This document shows, piece by piece, positions 28,320 through 36,779 of a stretch of 36,906 bases of DNA. The stretch's first letter is position 1, and every line of letters starts with the position of its first letter. The notes under the pieces were generated by a model, which saw only the letters and a list, made by a program, of their open reading frames with translations, had not been told where the DNA came from and searched no databases. Source of the DNA: Stenotrophomonas acidaminiphila (lineage in GTDB: Bacteria; Pseudomonadota; Gammaproteobacteria; Xanthomonadales; Xanthomonadaceae); assembly GCF_001431595.1 (NCBI RefSeq), contig NZ_LDJO01000072.1, forward strand, positions 1-36,906. Direction: 5' to 3'. The position numbers and the translations under genes are program-made.

Positions 28320-28345
28320 ACAAAAAAGCGGCCCGTGGGCCGCTT
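28320..28345 (-). terminator. Rho-independent terminator after the coiled-coil protein gene
   Basis: The stem AAGCGGCC/GGCCGCTT (28326-28333 with 28338-28345) is followed on the minus strand by TTTTTTG. It ends the pyrE-side minus-strand unit and insulates the kdp promoter region. Confidence 0.85.
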
Positions 28346-28370
28346 GCGGGGTTCCGCTTGTGGGGCGCGC

Positions 28371-29072
28371 TCAGCCCGGCGGCGACGCCGGGGTATCGGC
28401 CGCATCGGCCGCCGCGCCGGTGCCCTTGAGCTCGCGGTAACGGGCCAGGGTTTCGGCGATCTCCACGTCCAGTGCCTTGCGCTGCTGCTCGAACGCCGCC
28501 TGCAGCCGCAGCTGGGCAAGCAGTTCGGTATGGCGCTGGCGGATGTCCTGTGCCTGCTTGTCGGTGACCTTCTGCCCGGCCAGTTCGCGGTCGCCGGCGA
28601 CCGACAGCTGGGTGGCAAGCGCCTCGCGCAGGCTGCCGACGTTGTAGATCGCGGTCTTGATGTTGTTGTCGACGATCGCCGCGCGCTCGTTGAACACGCG
28701 GCGCAGCGCGTCCTCGCTGCCATAGGTGGACAGCATGGCCTGCTCGGTGCGCTTGCGGGTCTCGGCCGCCGCGGCATCCACCTGCGCCTGTGCGGCGGCA
28801 AGCTCCGCGTCGGCACGCTCCTCTGCGCTGAGCGCGCGCTGCACCTCGGCGCTGCGCAGGCCGCTGCGCGCGTTGAACTCCTGGCGCGCGCTGTTGACGG
28901 CCTCGGGTGGCAGGGTGTCCGAACAGATCCGTTCACCGCGGGGGGTATCCCAGCAGTAGAGCTTCTTGCCGGTGTCGGCCGGCTTGTCCTGGGCCGGCGC
29001 CGGTGCCGGCATGGCCAGTGCTGCCAGCACCAGCAGCATGCCGGTGCCGGTGATGGACGGATTCGGCCTCAT
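28371..29072 (-). CDS. Periplasmic coiled-coil protein with DUF4124-like start
   Basis: 233 residues. A signal peptide of about 27 residues ends APAPAQ. A short domain, KLYCWDTPRGERICSDTLPP (36-55), resembles the 'YrW.D..G...YSD.PP' pattern of DUF4124. A long Ala/Glu/Arg-rich helix follows at about 60-215 (for example RADAELAAAQAQVDAAAAET), probably coiled coil. No function is known. It lies 15 bases after pyrE on the same strand, so it is probably co-transcribed, and it ends in a strong terminator. Confidence 0.75.
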   Translation of the reverse strand: MRPNPSITGTGMLLVLAALAMPAPAPAQDKPADTGKKLYCWDTPRGERICSDTLPPEAVNSARQEFNARSGLRSAEVQRALSAEERADAELAAAQAQVDAAAAETRKRTEQAMLSTYGSEDALRRVFNERAAIVDNNIKTAIYNVGSLREALATQLSVAGDRELAGQKVTDKQAQDIRQRHTELLAQLRLQAAFEQQRKALDVEIAETLARYRELKGTGAAADAADTPASPPG

Positions 29073-29087
29073 GACAGCCCCCTGCGG

Positions 29088-29747
29088 TCAGCCCGTTGGA
29101 TTGCTTCCGTAGCGGGCCCGGTAGGCCAGCAACGGTTCGCGGTAGCCGACAAGTTCCGGGTTCCCGGAGGCGAATGCAAGCAGGTCGGCCAGGTTGGCCA
29201 CGGCGATCACCGGGATGCCGGTCTCGGCGGCCACGGCCTGGGCGGCCGAGCGGCGGTCATCCTCCGAGGCGATCTCCTGGCGGTCCAGCGCGACCACGAT
29301 GCCGGCCGGGATGCCGTTGGCGGCGCGGATGATGGCCAGCGCCTCGCGGATGGCGGTGCCGGCGGTGATCACGTCGTCGACGATCAGGATGCGCTTGCCG
29401 GCCATGTCGGCGCCGATCAGGGTGCCGCCCTCGCCGTGGTCCTTGGCTTCCTTGCGGTTGAAGGTCAACGGCAGGTTGCGGCCGCGGTGCGAGAACTCGC
29501 AGGCGATGGCGGTGGCCAGCGGGATGCCCTTGTAGGCCGGCCCGAACAGCTGGTCGAAGGCGACGCCGGAGGATTCGACCGCGTCGGCGTAGCAGTTGCC
29601 CAGCTGGGCCAGCGCCAGGCCGGTGTCGAAACGGCCGGCGTTGAAGAAGTAGGGGCTTACCCGGCCGGACTTGAGGGTGAACTGGCCGAAGCGGAGGGCA
29701 TCGGCGTTCAGCGCCAGCTGCAGGAAGCGGGAACGGTGGTCACTCAT
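29088..29747 (-). CDS. pyrE: Orotate phosphoribosyltransferase
   Basis: 219 residues. The PRPP-binding motif is VDDVITAGTA (123-132). The flexible catalytic loop is FNRKEAKDHGEGG (96-108), and FGPAYKGIPLA precedes it. The enzyme forms orotidine 5'-phosphate from orotate and PRPP in pyrimidine synthesis. It is divergent from the exonuclease III-like gene, the same neighbourhood that holds crc next to pyrE in Pseudomonas. Confidence 0.96.
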   Translation of the reverse strand: MSDHRSRFLQLALNADALRFGQFTLKSGRVSPYFFNAGRFDTGLALAQLGNCYADAVESSGVAFDQLFGPAYKGIPLATAIACEFSHRGRNLPLTFNRKEAKDHGEGGTLIGADMAGKRILIVDDVITAGTAIREALAIIRAANGIPAGIVVALDRQEIASEDDRRSAAQAVAAETGIPVIAVANLADLLAFASGNPELVGYREPLLAYRARYGSNPTG

Positions 29748-29857
29748 GTAATGCGCTTTTTTGTCGTCTATTGAAGGCGCCTAGGGTAAAGCATGGCTTC
29801 GGGGAATGCTGGCGCGGGCGGTATGCTGTGCCGTCCCGGGCCTGTCAGCGGTTTCCC

Positions 29858-30658
29858 ATGCGCATCATCAGTTTCAACGCCAACGGCATCCGTTCGGCCA
29901 CCACCAAGGGCTTCGGCGCCTGGTTCGCCGGCCAGCAGGCCGACGTGCTGTGCATCCAGGAGACCAAGGCGCAGGAATCGCAGCTGTCCGACCCGCTGTT
30001 CCGCCCGGACGGCCACCACTGCTTCTACCGCGATGCCACCACCAAGAAGGGCTACAGCGGGGTGGCGATCTGGAGCCGGCGCGAACCGGACGAGGTCCGC
30101 ACCGGGCTGGGCTGGGCGCCGTTCGACGACGAAGGCCGCTATATCGAGGCGCGCTTCGGCAATCTGAGCGTGGTCTCCTTCTATATCCCGTCCGGCTCGT
30201 CGGGCGAGCTGCGCCAGGGGTTCAAGTTCGAGGTGATGGACTGGCTGCGGCCGATCCTGGCGCAGTGGCTGGCCAGCGGCCGCGACTACGTGCTGTGCGG
30301 GGACTGGAACATCGTGCGCACTGCCCTGGACATCAGGAACTGGAAGTCCAACCAGAAGAACTCGGGCTGCCTGCCGGAGGAGCGCGACTGGCTCAACGGC
30401 CTGTGCGCGGACCTGCCCGGGGAGCACGACCCGGCTGCCGGCCGCGGCTGGGTGGACGCCTACCGCGTACTGCACCCGCAGGGGCAGGACTACACGTGGT
30501 GGAGCAACCGTGGCGCGGCGCGCGCCAACAACGTCGGTTGGCGCATCGACTACCAGCTGGTCACCCCCGGCCTGCGCCAGCGCCTGCGCGGCTGCTCGAT
30601 CTACCGCGACGAGCGCTTCTCCGACCACGCCCCGTTCAGCGTGGACTACGACCTGTGA
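29858..30658 (+). CDS. xthA: Exonuclease III family protein (Crc-locus homologue with nuclease residues intact)
   Basis: 266 residues from MRIISFNANGIRSATTKGFG. The endonuclease/exonuclease/phosphatase-fold active site is complete: Asn7, Glu35 in CIQETKAQ, Tyr109 in VSFYIPSGS, Asp149/Asn151 in GDWNIV, the Asp of VGWRIDYQL, and Asp-His in SDHAPF. ExoIII removes nucleotides 3'-5' from duplex DNA and cuts abasic sites. Overall pattern and position beside pyrE resemble Pseudomonas Crc, a regulator that has lost catalytic residues; here they are retained, so nuclease activity is expected. The stop overlaps the next gene's start (GTGA). Confidence 0.9.
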   Translation: MRIISFNANGIRSATTKGFGAWFAGQQADVLCIQETKAQESQLSDPLFRPDGHHCFYRDATTKKGYSGVAIWSRREPDEVRTGLGWAPFDDEGRYIEARFGNLSVVSFYIPSGSSGELRQGFKFEVMDWLRPILAQWLASGRDYVLCGDWNIVRTALDIRNWKSNQKNSGCLPEERDWLNGLCADLPGEHDPAAGRGWVDAYRVLHPQGQDYTWWSNRGAARANNVGWRIDYQLVTPGLRQRLRGCSIYRDERFSDHAPFSVDYDL

Positions 30659-32184
30659 GCGAAGCGCTGGTGGAGGCCCCGCATCGCGGCCTGTCGCGAC
30701 TGCGCCGCCTGTTCGTGATCCTGCTGCTGGGCTTCGCCTCCGGCCTGCCGCTGGCGCTGACCGGCGGCGCCATGCAGGCGTGGCTTACGGTGGAAGGCCT
30801 GGACCTGGTCACCCTGGGCTTCCTGTCCCTGATAGGCATCCCGTACACGTTCAAGTTCCTGTGGGCGCCGCTGATCGACCGCTTCGACCTGCCGTTGCTC
30901 GGCCGCCGGCGCGGCTGGATCGTGCTGATGCTGTTCGCCCTGGCCGCGGCGCTGCTGGTGATGAGTTCGCTCTCGCCCTCGCGCAACCTGGGCCTGTTCG
31001 CTTCCGTGGCGGTGGTGGTGGCCTGCCTGTCGGCCACTCTGGACGTGGTGATCGATGCCTACCGCACCGACTTGTTGCAGCCGGCCGAACGTGGCCTGGG
31101 CGGCTCGCTGACCGTCCTTGGCTATCGACTGGCCATGGTCCTGTCCGGTGGCATCACCCTGATCTGGGCCGAGCAGTGGCAAAGCTGGCCGCAGGTGTAC
31201 CGGGTCATGGCGAGCTTGGCGGCGGTGGTCGGCGTGCTGGCGCTGGTGCTGATGCCGCCGCTGCCGGCGCGCTTCAAGGCACCGGTCTCCAAGGCCAGCA
31301 ATGAAGTATGGGGTTTCCTGGCGCTGGTGCTTGGCGTGGCGGCGGGGGCCTGGCTGGCCCACCAGCTGCTGGTGCTGGTCGGGCTGGACCCGGACAGCAG
31401 CGACCGCTGGGTGCGGCTGGTGTTCGTCATCACCCAGATCGCTGCGGCGATGGTGCTGGGCCTGGGGGTCACCCGCTGGGTGCGCTTCGAGACCCTCAAC
31501 GCTTCGCTGCGCAGCTATTTCGGCATGCGAGGTGCCGGTGCCTTCCTCGCGCTGGTGGTGCTGTACAAGGTCGGCGATGCCTTCGCGCTGAGCCTGTCCA
31601 CGCCGTTCCTGCTCAAGGGCATGCACTTTAGCCAGGCCGAGGTAGGGCTGGCCAACAAGACCATCGGTCTGCTGATGACCATCGTCGGCGCCATCGTCGG
31701 CGGCTTCTTCCTGCTGCGCCTGCGCCTGTCCACGGCGGTGATCGCCTTCGGGGTGCTGCAGTTGGTCTCCAACCTGGGGTTCTACCTGCTGGCCCGCGAG
31801 GGGGCTGGCGCCTGGGGTACGGTGGAAGTGCCCGCTTTCAACCTGCTGATCGTGCACCTGGACACGCCCACGCCGATGGACGGCCTGCTGCTGTTCGCGC
31901 TGAGCCTGGACAATTTCGCCGGGGGCATGGGCACGGCGGCGTTCGTGGCGCTGCTCAGTGGCCTGTGCGGCACCCGCTTCTCGGCTACCCATTACGCGCT
32001 GTTGTCGGCCTTCGCCACGCTGGGGCGGGTGTTCGTCGGGCCGTTCGCCGGTGTACTGGCCGATGCCTATGGCTGGCAGGTGTTCTTCCTGGTCTCGGTG
32101 GTGGTTGGCATGCCGGGTCTGCTGATGGCCTGGTGGCTGCGCCGCGAGGTGGATGCCACCACCCGGGTTGTCGAGGCCGGCTAA
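30655..32184 (+). CDS. ampG: AmpG family muropeptide MFS transporter
   Basis: 509 residues from a GTG overlapping the upstream stop. It is very hydrophobic, with about 14 helices. The family signature appears in LGFASGLPLALTGGAMQAWL, PYTFKFLWAPLIDRFDLPLL and GRRRGWIVL. Later signatures are DVVIDAYRTDLL, ALSLSTPFLLKGMHFS and SATHYALLSAFATLGR. AmpG imports anhydro-muropeptides (GlcNAc-anhydroMurNAc peptides) from the periplasm for recycling and influences AmpR-controlled beta-lactamase induction. anmK, which acts on the recycled anhydroMurNAc, lies about 0.5 kb downstream on the opposite strand. Confidence 0.9.
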   Translation: MSEALVEAPHRGLSRLRRLFVILLLGFASGLPLALTGGAMQAWLTVEGLDLVTLGFLSLIGIPYTFKFLWAPLIDRFDLPLLGRRRGWIVLMLFALAAALLVMSSLSPSRNLGLFASVAVVVACLSATLDVVIDAYRTDLLQPAERGLGGSLTVLGYRLAMVLSGGITLIWAEQWQSWPQVYRVMASLAAVVGVLALVLMPPLPARFKAPVSKASNEVWGFLALVLGVAAGAWLAHQLLVLVGLDPDSSDRWVRLVFVITQIAAAMVLGLGVTRWVRFETLNASLRSYFGMRGAGAFLALVVLYKVGDAFALSLSTPFLLKGMHFSQAEVGLANKTIGLLMTIVGAIVGGFFLLRLRLSTAVIAFGVLQLVSNLGFYLLAREGAGAWGTVEVPAFNLLIVHLDTPTPMDGLLLFALSLDNFAGGMGTAAFVALLSGLCGTRFSATHYALLSAFATLGRVFVGPFAGVLADAYGWQVFFLVSVVVGMPGLLMAWWLRREVDATTRVVEAG

Positions 32185-32204
32185 ATCGCCGGCCGGTTCT
32201 TATT
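32175..32204 (+). terminator. Weak terminator at the end of ampG
   Basis: GGCCGG (32175-32180) pairs with CCGGCC (32189-32194), with the ampG stop in the loop. GGTTCTTATT follows. The short stem and mixed T tract make it modest. Confidence 0.45.
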
Positions 32205-32270
32205 GAATCCCCCGGCCGCGTCGTCGATGATGCCCGCGGGGGGGATCCGCCGGACTGCTGGCGGGATGAC

Positions 32271-32501
32271 ATGGCCGACGTGATCTTGCGGGATGTCGAC
32301 CCGCTGCTGCTTGAACGCATCCGCCGCCTGGCGGTGGCGCGCGGCTGGACCCGCGAACATACCTGCCTGGTGCTGCTCGAACAGGGCCTGTTCGCCGGCG
32401 AGCACGAGATGAGCCACGGTTTCGAGAATCCGGAAGTGGACGTGCTGTCCGAAGCCATCCACGCCCTGCAGGCGTTGCCCGCCGGTGCCGAATTCGGTTG
32501 A
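32271..32501 (+). CDS. Small protein with ribbon-helix-helix-like N-terminus
   Basis: 76 residues, starting MADVILRDVDPLLLERIRRL followed by AVARGWTREHTCLVLLEQGL. The pattern of a short strand (VILRDV) and two helices resembles FitA-type antitoxins and other ribbon-helix-helix DNA-binding proteins ('xVxVRxLDxxLxxRLRxxAxxxGxSxxEexRxlL'). The second half (HGFENPEVDVLSEAIHALQ) is not recognised. No toxin gene follows: next are REP sequences and then anmK on the other strand. It may be an orphan regulator. An in-frame region upstream belongs to ampG DNA in another frame. Confidence 0.65.
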   Translation: MADVILRDVDPLLLERIRRLAVARGWTREHTCLVLLEQGLFAGEHEMSHGFENPEVDVLSEAIHALQALPAGAEFG

Positions 32502-32566
32502 GTGCACGCCCGGCACGGGCCAGGGCTGGGCCCCGATGCCCCGGCTTCAGGCAAACGCGGCTCGCC

Positions 32567-32635
32567 GTAGTAGATGCGGGTTTGCGCCGCATGGGACATG
32601 CCGGGCAAACCGTGCCGGGCGAGCCCGGCAGCTAC
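32567..32635. repeat. REP/SMAG-like element, inverted pair with GTAG heads
   Basis: On the minus strand GTAGC is followed by TGCCGGG-CTCG-CCCGGCA (32635 down to 32613), the classic GTAG plus stem-loop of REP elements bound by REP-associated tyrosine transposases. On the plus strand GTAG tetranucleotides at 32567 and 32570 precede a weaker stem ATGCG/CGCAT, so the two lie head-in as a REPIN-like pair. GTAG elements are abundant in Stenotrophomonas. Confidence 0.65.
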
Positions 32636-32711
32636 GACAACGGGCAGGTCAGGTGGACGCCCGGCACCCCAGCGTCCGTGCGGGCGATTTTCGGGGCTGC
32701 GCCCCAAGGTT

Positions 32712-33836
32712 TCACGCCGGGTGGATCGCGCCCAGGATCCGCGGCCCGCGCGCGCCGCTGACGCTGGGCAGGTTGCCCGGGCGTCCGGCCAGGGCTTCGC
32801 GTGCCAGCCAGGCGAAGCCCATCGCTTCCATGTAGTCCGGGTCGAGCCCATGCGCGGCGCTGGAGACCACCTCCACCCCCGGCAGCCGCGCGGCGATGCG
32901 CCGCAGCAGGTGGGAATTACGGACGCCGCCGCCGCATACCAGCAGCCGGCGTGCGCCGGGCAGGTGCGCCCGCAGCGCATCGGTGACGGTGGCGGCGGTG
33001 AGTTCGGCCAAGGTGGCCTGCACATCGGCCGGCGCCAGCGGCGCGTCGCCGATCCGCGCGTCCACCCAGTCCAGGTGGAACTGTTCGCGGCCGGTGCTCT
33101 TGGGCGGTGGCAGCGCGAACCAGGCATCGTCCAGCAACCGCGCCAACAGCGCCTCGTCGACCCGGCCGCTGGCGGCGAAAGCGCCATCGGCGTCGAATGC
33201 GGTGCCGAGGTGCCGCTGGCACCATCCATCGAGCAGCGCATTGGCCGGGCCGGTGTCGAAACCGCGCAGGCTGCCGTCGCGGGCCAGCAGGCTCAGGTTG
33301 GCGATACCGCCCAGGTTGAGCACTGCCCGGTCCTCGCCGCTGCTGCCGAGCATCGCCAGGTGGAAGGCTGGCATCAGCGGCGCACCGTGTCCGCCGGCGG
33401 CGACGTCGCGGCGGCGGAAATCGGCCACCGTGGTGATGCCGGTCAGTTCAGCGATGCGGTTGGCATCGCCGATCTGCCAGGTGAAGGCGGGGCTGGCGGT
33501 GGGACGATGGCGGATGGTCTGCCCGTGCGAGCCGATCGCCCGCACCTGCGCATGCGCGATGCCTGCCCGTTCGAGCAGGCCGTTGGCGGCGGCGGCGAAG
33601 GCGATGCCGACCTCGGCGTCCAGTTGCCCGAGTGCGTCCAGCGATGCCGGTTCGGCACCCTGGCCCAAGGCAACCAGCGCGTCGCGGGTCCGGACCTGCC
33701 AGTCGAAGGTATGCCCGTGCACGAACCGGCAGCCGCCTTCAACCGGGAACTGCACCAGCGCGGCGTCGATGCCATCGGCGCTGGTGCCGGACATCAGGCC
33801 GAGGAACAGGGGCAGCTGCGGATCGATGGAGGTCAT
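32712..33836 (-). CDS. anmK: Anhydro-N-acetylmuramic acid kinase
   Basis: 374 residues. The ATP-binding start [19 protein letters not shown] (12-30) and the catalytic-Asp segment [18 protein letters not shown] are intact, as are [12 protein letters not shown] and [13 protein letters not shown]. The enzyme opens and phosphorylates 1,6-anhydroMurNAc to MurNAc-6-phosphate in cell-wall recycling. It lies 73 bases after the M23 peptidase gene on the same strand, with a terminator-like hairpin between them. MurQ is not in the window. Confidence 0.95.
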   Translation of the reverse strand: MTSIDPQLPLFLGLMSGTSADGIDAALVQFPVEGGCRFVHGHTFDWQVRTRDALVALGQGAEPASLDALGQLDAEVGIAFAAAANGLLERAGIAHAQVRAIGSHGQTIRHRPTASPAFTWQIGDANRIAELTGITTVADFRRRDVAAGGHGAPLMPAFHLAMLGSSGEDRAVLNLGGIANLSLLARDGSLRGFDTGPANALLDGWCQRHLGTAFDADGAFAASGRVDEALLARLLDDAWFALPPPKSTGREQFHLDWVDARIGDAPLAPADVQATLAELTAATVTDALRAHLPGARRLLVCGGGVRNSHLLRRIAARLPGVEVVSSAAHGLDPDYMEAMGFAWLAREALAGRPGNLPSVSGARGPRILGAIHPA

Positions 33837-33849
33837 GCCGGGGCCGGAA

Positions 33850-33885
33850 ACAAGAAGGGCAGGGAAGCTTCAGGCTCCCTGCCCT
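33850..33885 (-). terminator. Terminator between the M23 peptidase and anmK
   Basis: A 10-bp perfect stem: AGGGCAGGGA (33856-33865) with TCCCTGCCCT (33876-33885). On the minus strand TTCTTGTTT follows. It would end the peptidase transcript before anmK, or act as a partial attenuator. Confidence 0.7.
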
Positions 33886-33909
33886 GGCCGTCAACGCGGC
33901 AGGCCGCCG

Positions 33910-35361
33910 TCAGCCGCGCTTGTTCCCGGCCGGGGCCGTTGCGGTACTGGCGGTGACGGTGGGCTTGTCCTTGCCGGCATCGGCGTACATCAGCTCTTCC
34001 ATGCCGCGGATGCGGGCCATCGCCGGCGCGGTCTGGGCGCGGAACGCAGCCAGCTCGGCACCCTTGAGCGGCTCCGGCGGCGGCATGGTCACCGACAGCG
34101 GGTTGCGGTGCTGGCCGTTGACCCGGAATTCGTAGTGCAGGTGCGGGCCGGTGGCCATGCCGGTGGAACCGACGTAGCCGATCACGGTGCCCTGGTTCAC
34201 GCGCTGGCCGGTACGGATCTTGCCGAAACGCGACATGTGCCCGTACAGGGTGGTGTAGCCGCGGCCGTGGTCGAGGATCACCACGTTGCCGTAGCCGCGC
34301 TGGGTGCCGGCGAACTGTACGCGGGCGTCGCCGGCGGCCATGATCGGCGTGCCGGTGCCGGCGGCGTAGTCCACGCCCTTGTGCATGCGCATCGTGCCGA
34401 GGATGGGGTGGCGACGCGAACCGAAGGTGGAACTCAGCCGCGCGAACGGGATCGGCATGCGGATGAAGCTCTTCTTCAGCGGCCGGCCGTTGAGGTCGAA
34501 GTACTCGGACTTGTCGCCACGGTCGAAGCGGAACCCGGTGTAGGTCTTGCCGCCGGTACTGAAGGTCGCGGCCAGGATCTTGCTGGTGTCGATGCGCTCG
34601 CCCTCGCGCCAGGTCTCGTCCATGACCACGCTGAAGCGGTCGCCCGGCTGCACGTCCTTGGAGAAGTCGATGTCGTACTTGAAGATCTCGTCGGTCATCG
34701 TATTGATGGCCGAGGGCGACAGCCCGGCCTTCAGCGCCGAGGCATAGAGCGAGCTGCGGATTTCGCCGCTGGCGACCACGGTGCGGGTGGTGGTCACCCG
34801 CTCCAGCACCCGCTCGCGGACCTGGTCGCCCTGCAGCGACAGCTCGACGCGGTGGCCGGCATCGCGGTCGAAGCGGATTGTGCGCAGCTGGCCGTTCACC
34901 GGCAGGTCGAAGGCGATCTCGGTACCCGGCCGCAGCCGGGTCAGTGCCTCGCGCGTGCCCGGGTGGTCCAGTACCCGGTGCATCACCGTCGCCGGTACCC
35001 CCGCCACCTCGAACAGGTCGCTCAGGGTCTGGCCGCGTTGCACCCGCAGGATCTGCCAGCTGTCGCCGGGAACTTCGGCGCGCCGGGCCGGCGGCAGCGG
35101 GGGCAGCGGCAGGGCCAGGGTCGAATGCGCCGATGGCAGCGGCGCGTCGATGGCATTGGAGAAGCCCGGCACGATGGTCGCCGCCAGCGCGCCGATGGTC
35201 GCGAACAGGCTGGCGTGGATCCAGTGGCGCCGGGTCCAGCGCTCGTTGAACGCTGCCGGGAGGTGTTGCTTCAACTTCCGATGCAGGGCGGTGTCGTGGA
35301 GGACGTGGAGTCGTTCCTGAAAGCGCTGTTTGCGCGCCTGGCCGTGATCGGGTTGGGACAT
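33910..35361 (-). CDS. M23 family peptidoglycan endopeptidase (MepM-like)
   Basis: 483 residues from ATG 35361 (MSQPDHGQARKQRFQERL); an earlier in-frame start at 35424 is less likely. A single membrane anchor lies at about 48-66 (HASLFATIGALAATIVPGF). A LysM/OapA-like region follows (LRVQRGQTLSDLFEVAGVP), then a MepM-type middle domain. The C-terminal LytM domain has the zinc ligands HKGVDYAAG and HLHYEFRVN, with YGHMSRFGKIRTGQ between. Such enzymes cut peptidoglycan cross-bridges to allow wall expansion. The gene is divergent from tyrS, and the order tyrS/M23/anmK is usual in this order of bacteria. Confidence 0.92.
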   Translation of the reverse strand: MSQPDHGQARKQRFQERLHVLHDTALHRKLKQHLPAAFNERWTRRHWIHASLFATIGALAATIVPGFSNAIDAPLPSAHSTLALPLPPLPPARRAEVPGDSWQILRVQRGQTLSDLFEVAGVPATVMHRVLDHPGTREALTRLRPGTEIAFDLPVNGQLRTIRFDRDAGHRVELSLQGDQVRERVLERVTTTRTVVASGEIRSSLYASALKAGLSPSAINTMTDEIFKYDIDFSKDVQPGDRFSVVMDETWREGERIDTSKILAATFSTGGKTYTGFRFDRGDKSEYFDLNGRPLKKSFIRMPIPFARLSSTFGSRRHPILGTMRMHKGVDYAAGTGTPIMAAGDARVQFAGTQRGYGNVVILDHGRGYTTLYGHMSRFGKIRTGQRVNQGTVIGYVGSTGMATGPHLHYEFRVNGQHRNPLSVTMPPPEPLKGAELAAFRAQTAPAMARIRGMEELMYADAGKDKPTVTASTATAPAGNKRG

Positions 35362-35525
35362 CGCTGGGTTCTCTGGACGGCCCGGATCGCGGGCCCAAAC
35401 GCGGTTAACATAGTCACCCTTCAATACCGCGTCAAACCATTGAGCCGCATGGCTTTTTGATGAATTGGGCGGTTAACCTGCACTTAACACCATTCATGTC
35501 TGACGGCGAAGCCGGGAGTTCTAGC

Positions 35526-36737
35526 GTGTCCTCGATTGATGAAGCCCTTGCCCTGATCGGCCGCGGTGCCGATGAAATCCTCAAGGTGGATGAACTGCGC
35601 CAGCGTCTGGAGAGCGGTCGTCCGCTGCGGGTCAAGGCCGGCTTCGACCCCACCGCCCCGGACCTGCACCTGGGCCATACCGTGCTGCTGAACAAGCTGC
35701 GCCAGTTCCAGAACCTGGGGCACCAAGTGATCTTCCTGATCGGCGACTTCACCGGCATGATCGGCGACCCGTCGGGCAAGAACGTCACCCGCAAGCCGCT
35801 TTCGCGCGAGGACGTGCTGGCCAATGCCCGCACCTACCAGGACCAGGTGTTCAAGGTGCTCGACCGCGAACGCACCGAGGTCCGCTTCAATTCCGAATGG
35901 TTCGGCAAGATGGGCGCGGCCGACATGATCCGCCTGGCCGGCCAGCACACGGTGGCGCGCATGCTCGAGCGCGACGACTTCGCCAAGCGCTACGCCGCCC
36001 AGCAGTCCATTGCCATCCATGAGTTCCTCTACCCGCTGGTGCAGGGCTACGACTCGGTGGCGCTGGAGGCGGACGTCGAGCTCGGCGGCACCGACCAGAA
36101 GTTCAACCTGCTGATGGGGCGCGGCCTGCAGGAGCACTACGGCCAGAAGCCGCAGATCGTGCTGACCATGCCGCTGCTGGAAGGCCTGGACGGCGTCAAC
36201 AAGATGTCCAAGTCGCTGGGCAACTACATCGGCATCAGCGAGCCGCCGATCGACATCGTCACCAAGACCATGAAGATCGACGACACGCTCATGTGGCGCT
36301 GGATCGACCTGCTCAGCTTCGACATCTCCATTGCCGAGGCCGGGCAGCTGCGTGCCGAAGTCGAAGCCGGCGCGATCAACCCGCGCGAGATCAAGCTGCG
36401 CCTGGCGCGCGAACTGGCCACGCGCTTCCACGATGCCGCTGCCGCCGAGCAGGCCATTGCCGGCTGGAATGCGGCGGTGACCGGGCAGGGCGACATCACC
36501 CAGTTGCCGCTGCAGGAAGTGGTGGTGCCGGCCGACGGCCTGCGCATCGGCGCCCTGTTGACGGCCGCCGGCCTCACGCCGAGCAACTCAGAGGCCTCGC
36601 GCAAGCTCAAGGAGCGTGCGGTGAAGGTGGACGGTAGCGTCGTCGAGGACGCGCAGACGGTGCTGCCGCCGGGTTTCGAGGGCCTGCTGCAGGTGGGCAA
36701 GCGCACGTTCGCGCGGGTACTGCTGGTCGTCGCCTGA
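35526..36737 (+). CDS. tyrS: Tyrosyl-tRNA synthetase
   Basis: 403 residues from a GTG at 35526 ([14 protein letters not shown]), preceded by GGGAG at 9-10 bases. An ATG at 35496 would add ten residues. The HIGH motif is HLGH in [17 protein letters not shown], and KMSKS is exact in [12 protein letters not shown]. Tyrosine-site residues lie in [20 protein letters not shown] and TDQKFN. The C-terminal S4 RNA-binding domain covers about the last 60 residues ([18 protein letters not shown]). In related genomes an rRNA operon often follows tyrS; the window ends 169 bases after the stop with no rRNA visible. Confidence 0.95.
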   Translation: MSSIDEALALIGRGADEILKVDELRQRLESGRPLRVKAGFDPTAPDLHLGHTVLLNKLRQFQNLGHQVIFLIGDFTGMIGDPSGKNVTRKPLSREDVLANARTYQDQVFKVLDRERTEVRFNSEWFGKMGAADMIRLAGQHTVARMLERDDFAKRYAAQQSIAIHEFLYPLVQGYDSVALEADVELGGTDQKFNLLMGRGLQEHYGQKPQIVLTMPLLEGLDGVNKMSKSLGNYIGISEPPIDIVTKTMKIDDTLMWRWIDLLSFDISIAEAGQLRAEVEAGAINPREIKLRLARELATRFHDAAAAEQAIAGWNAAVTGQGDITQLPLQEVVVPADGLRIGALLTAAGLTPSNSEASRKLKERAVKVDGSVVEDAQTVLPPGFEGLLQVGKRTFARVLLVVA

Positions 36738-36749
36738 CGCCACGCCGCA

Positions 36750-36779
36750 GCCAGGCCGGGCCAGAGGTCCCGGTCTGGC
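36750..36779 (+). terminator. Hairpin downstream of tyrS
   Basis: GCCAGGCCGGG (36750-36760) pairs with CCCGGTCTGGC (36769-36779) with one G-U pair and an 8-base loop. It lies 12 bases after the tyrS stop. There is no U tract. Confidence 0.55.

Noticed and set aside
26261..28936. kdpA read as an 891-residue fusion protein
   Set aside because: The open frame extends upstream through kdpF and a promoter region by lack of stops; KdpA homology starts exactly at MTEALVILL and kdpF occupies another frame.
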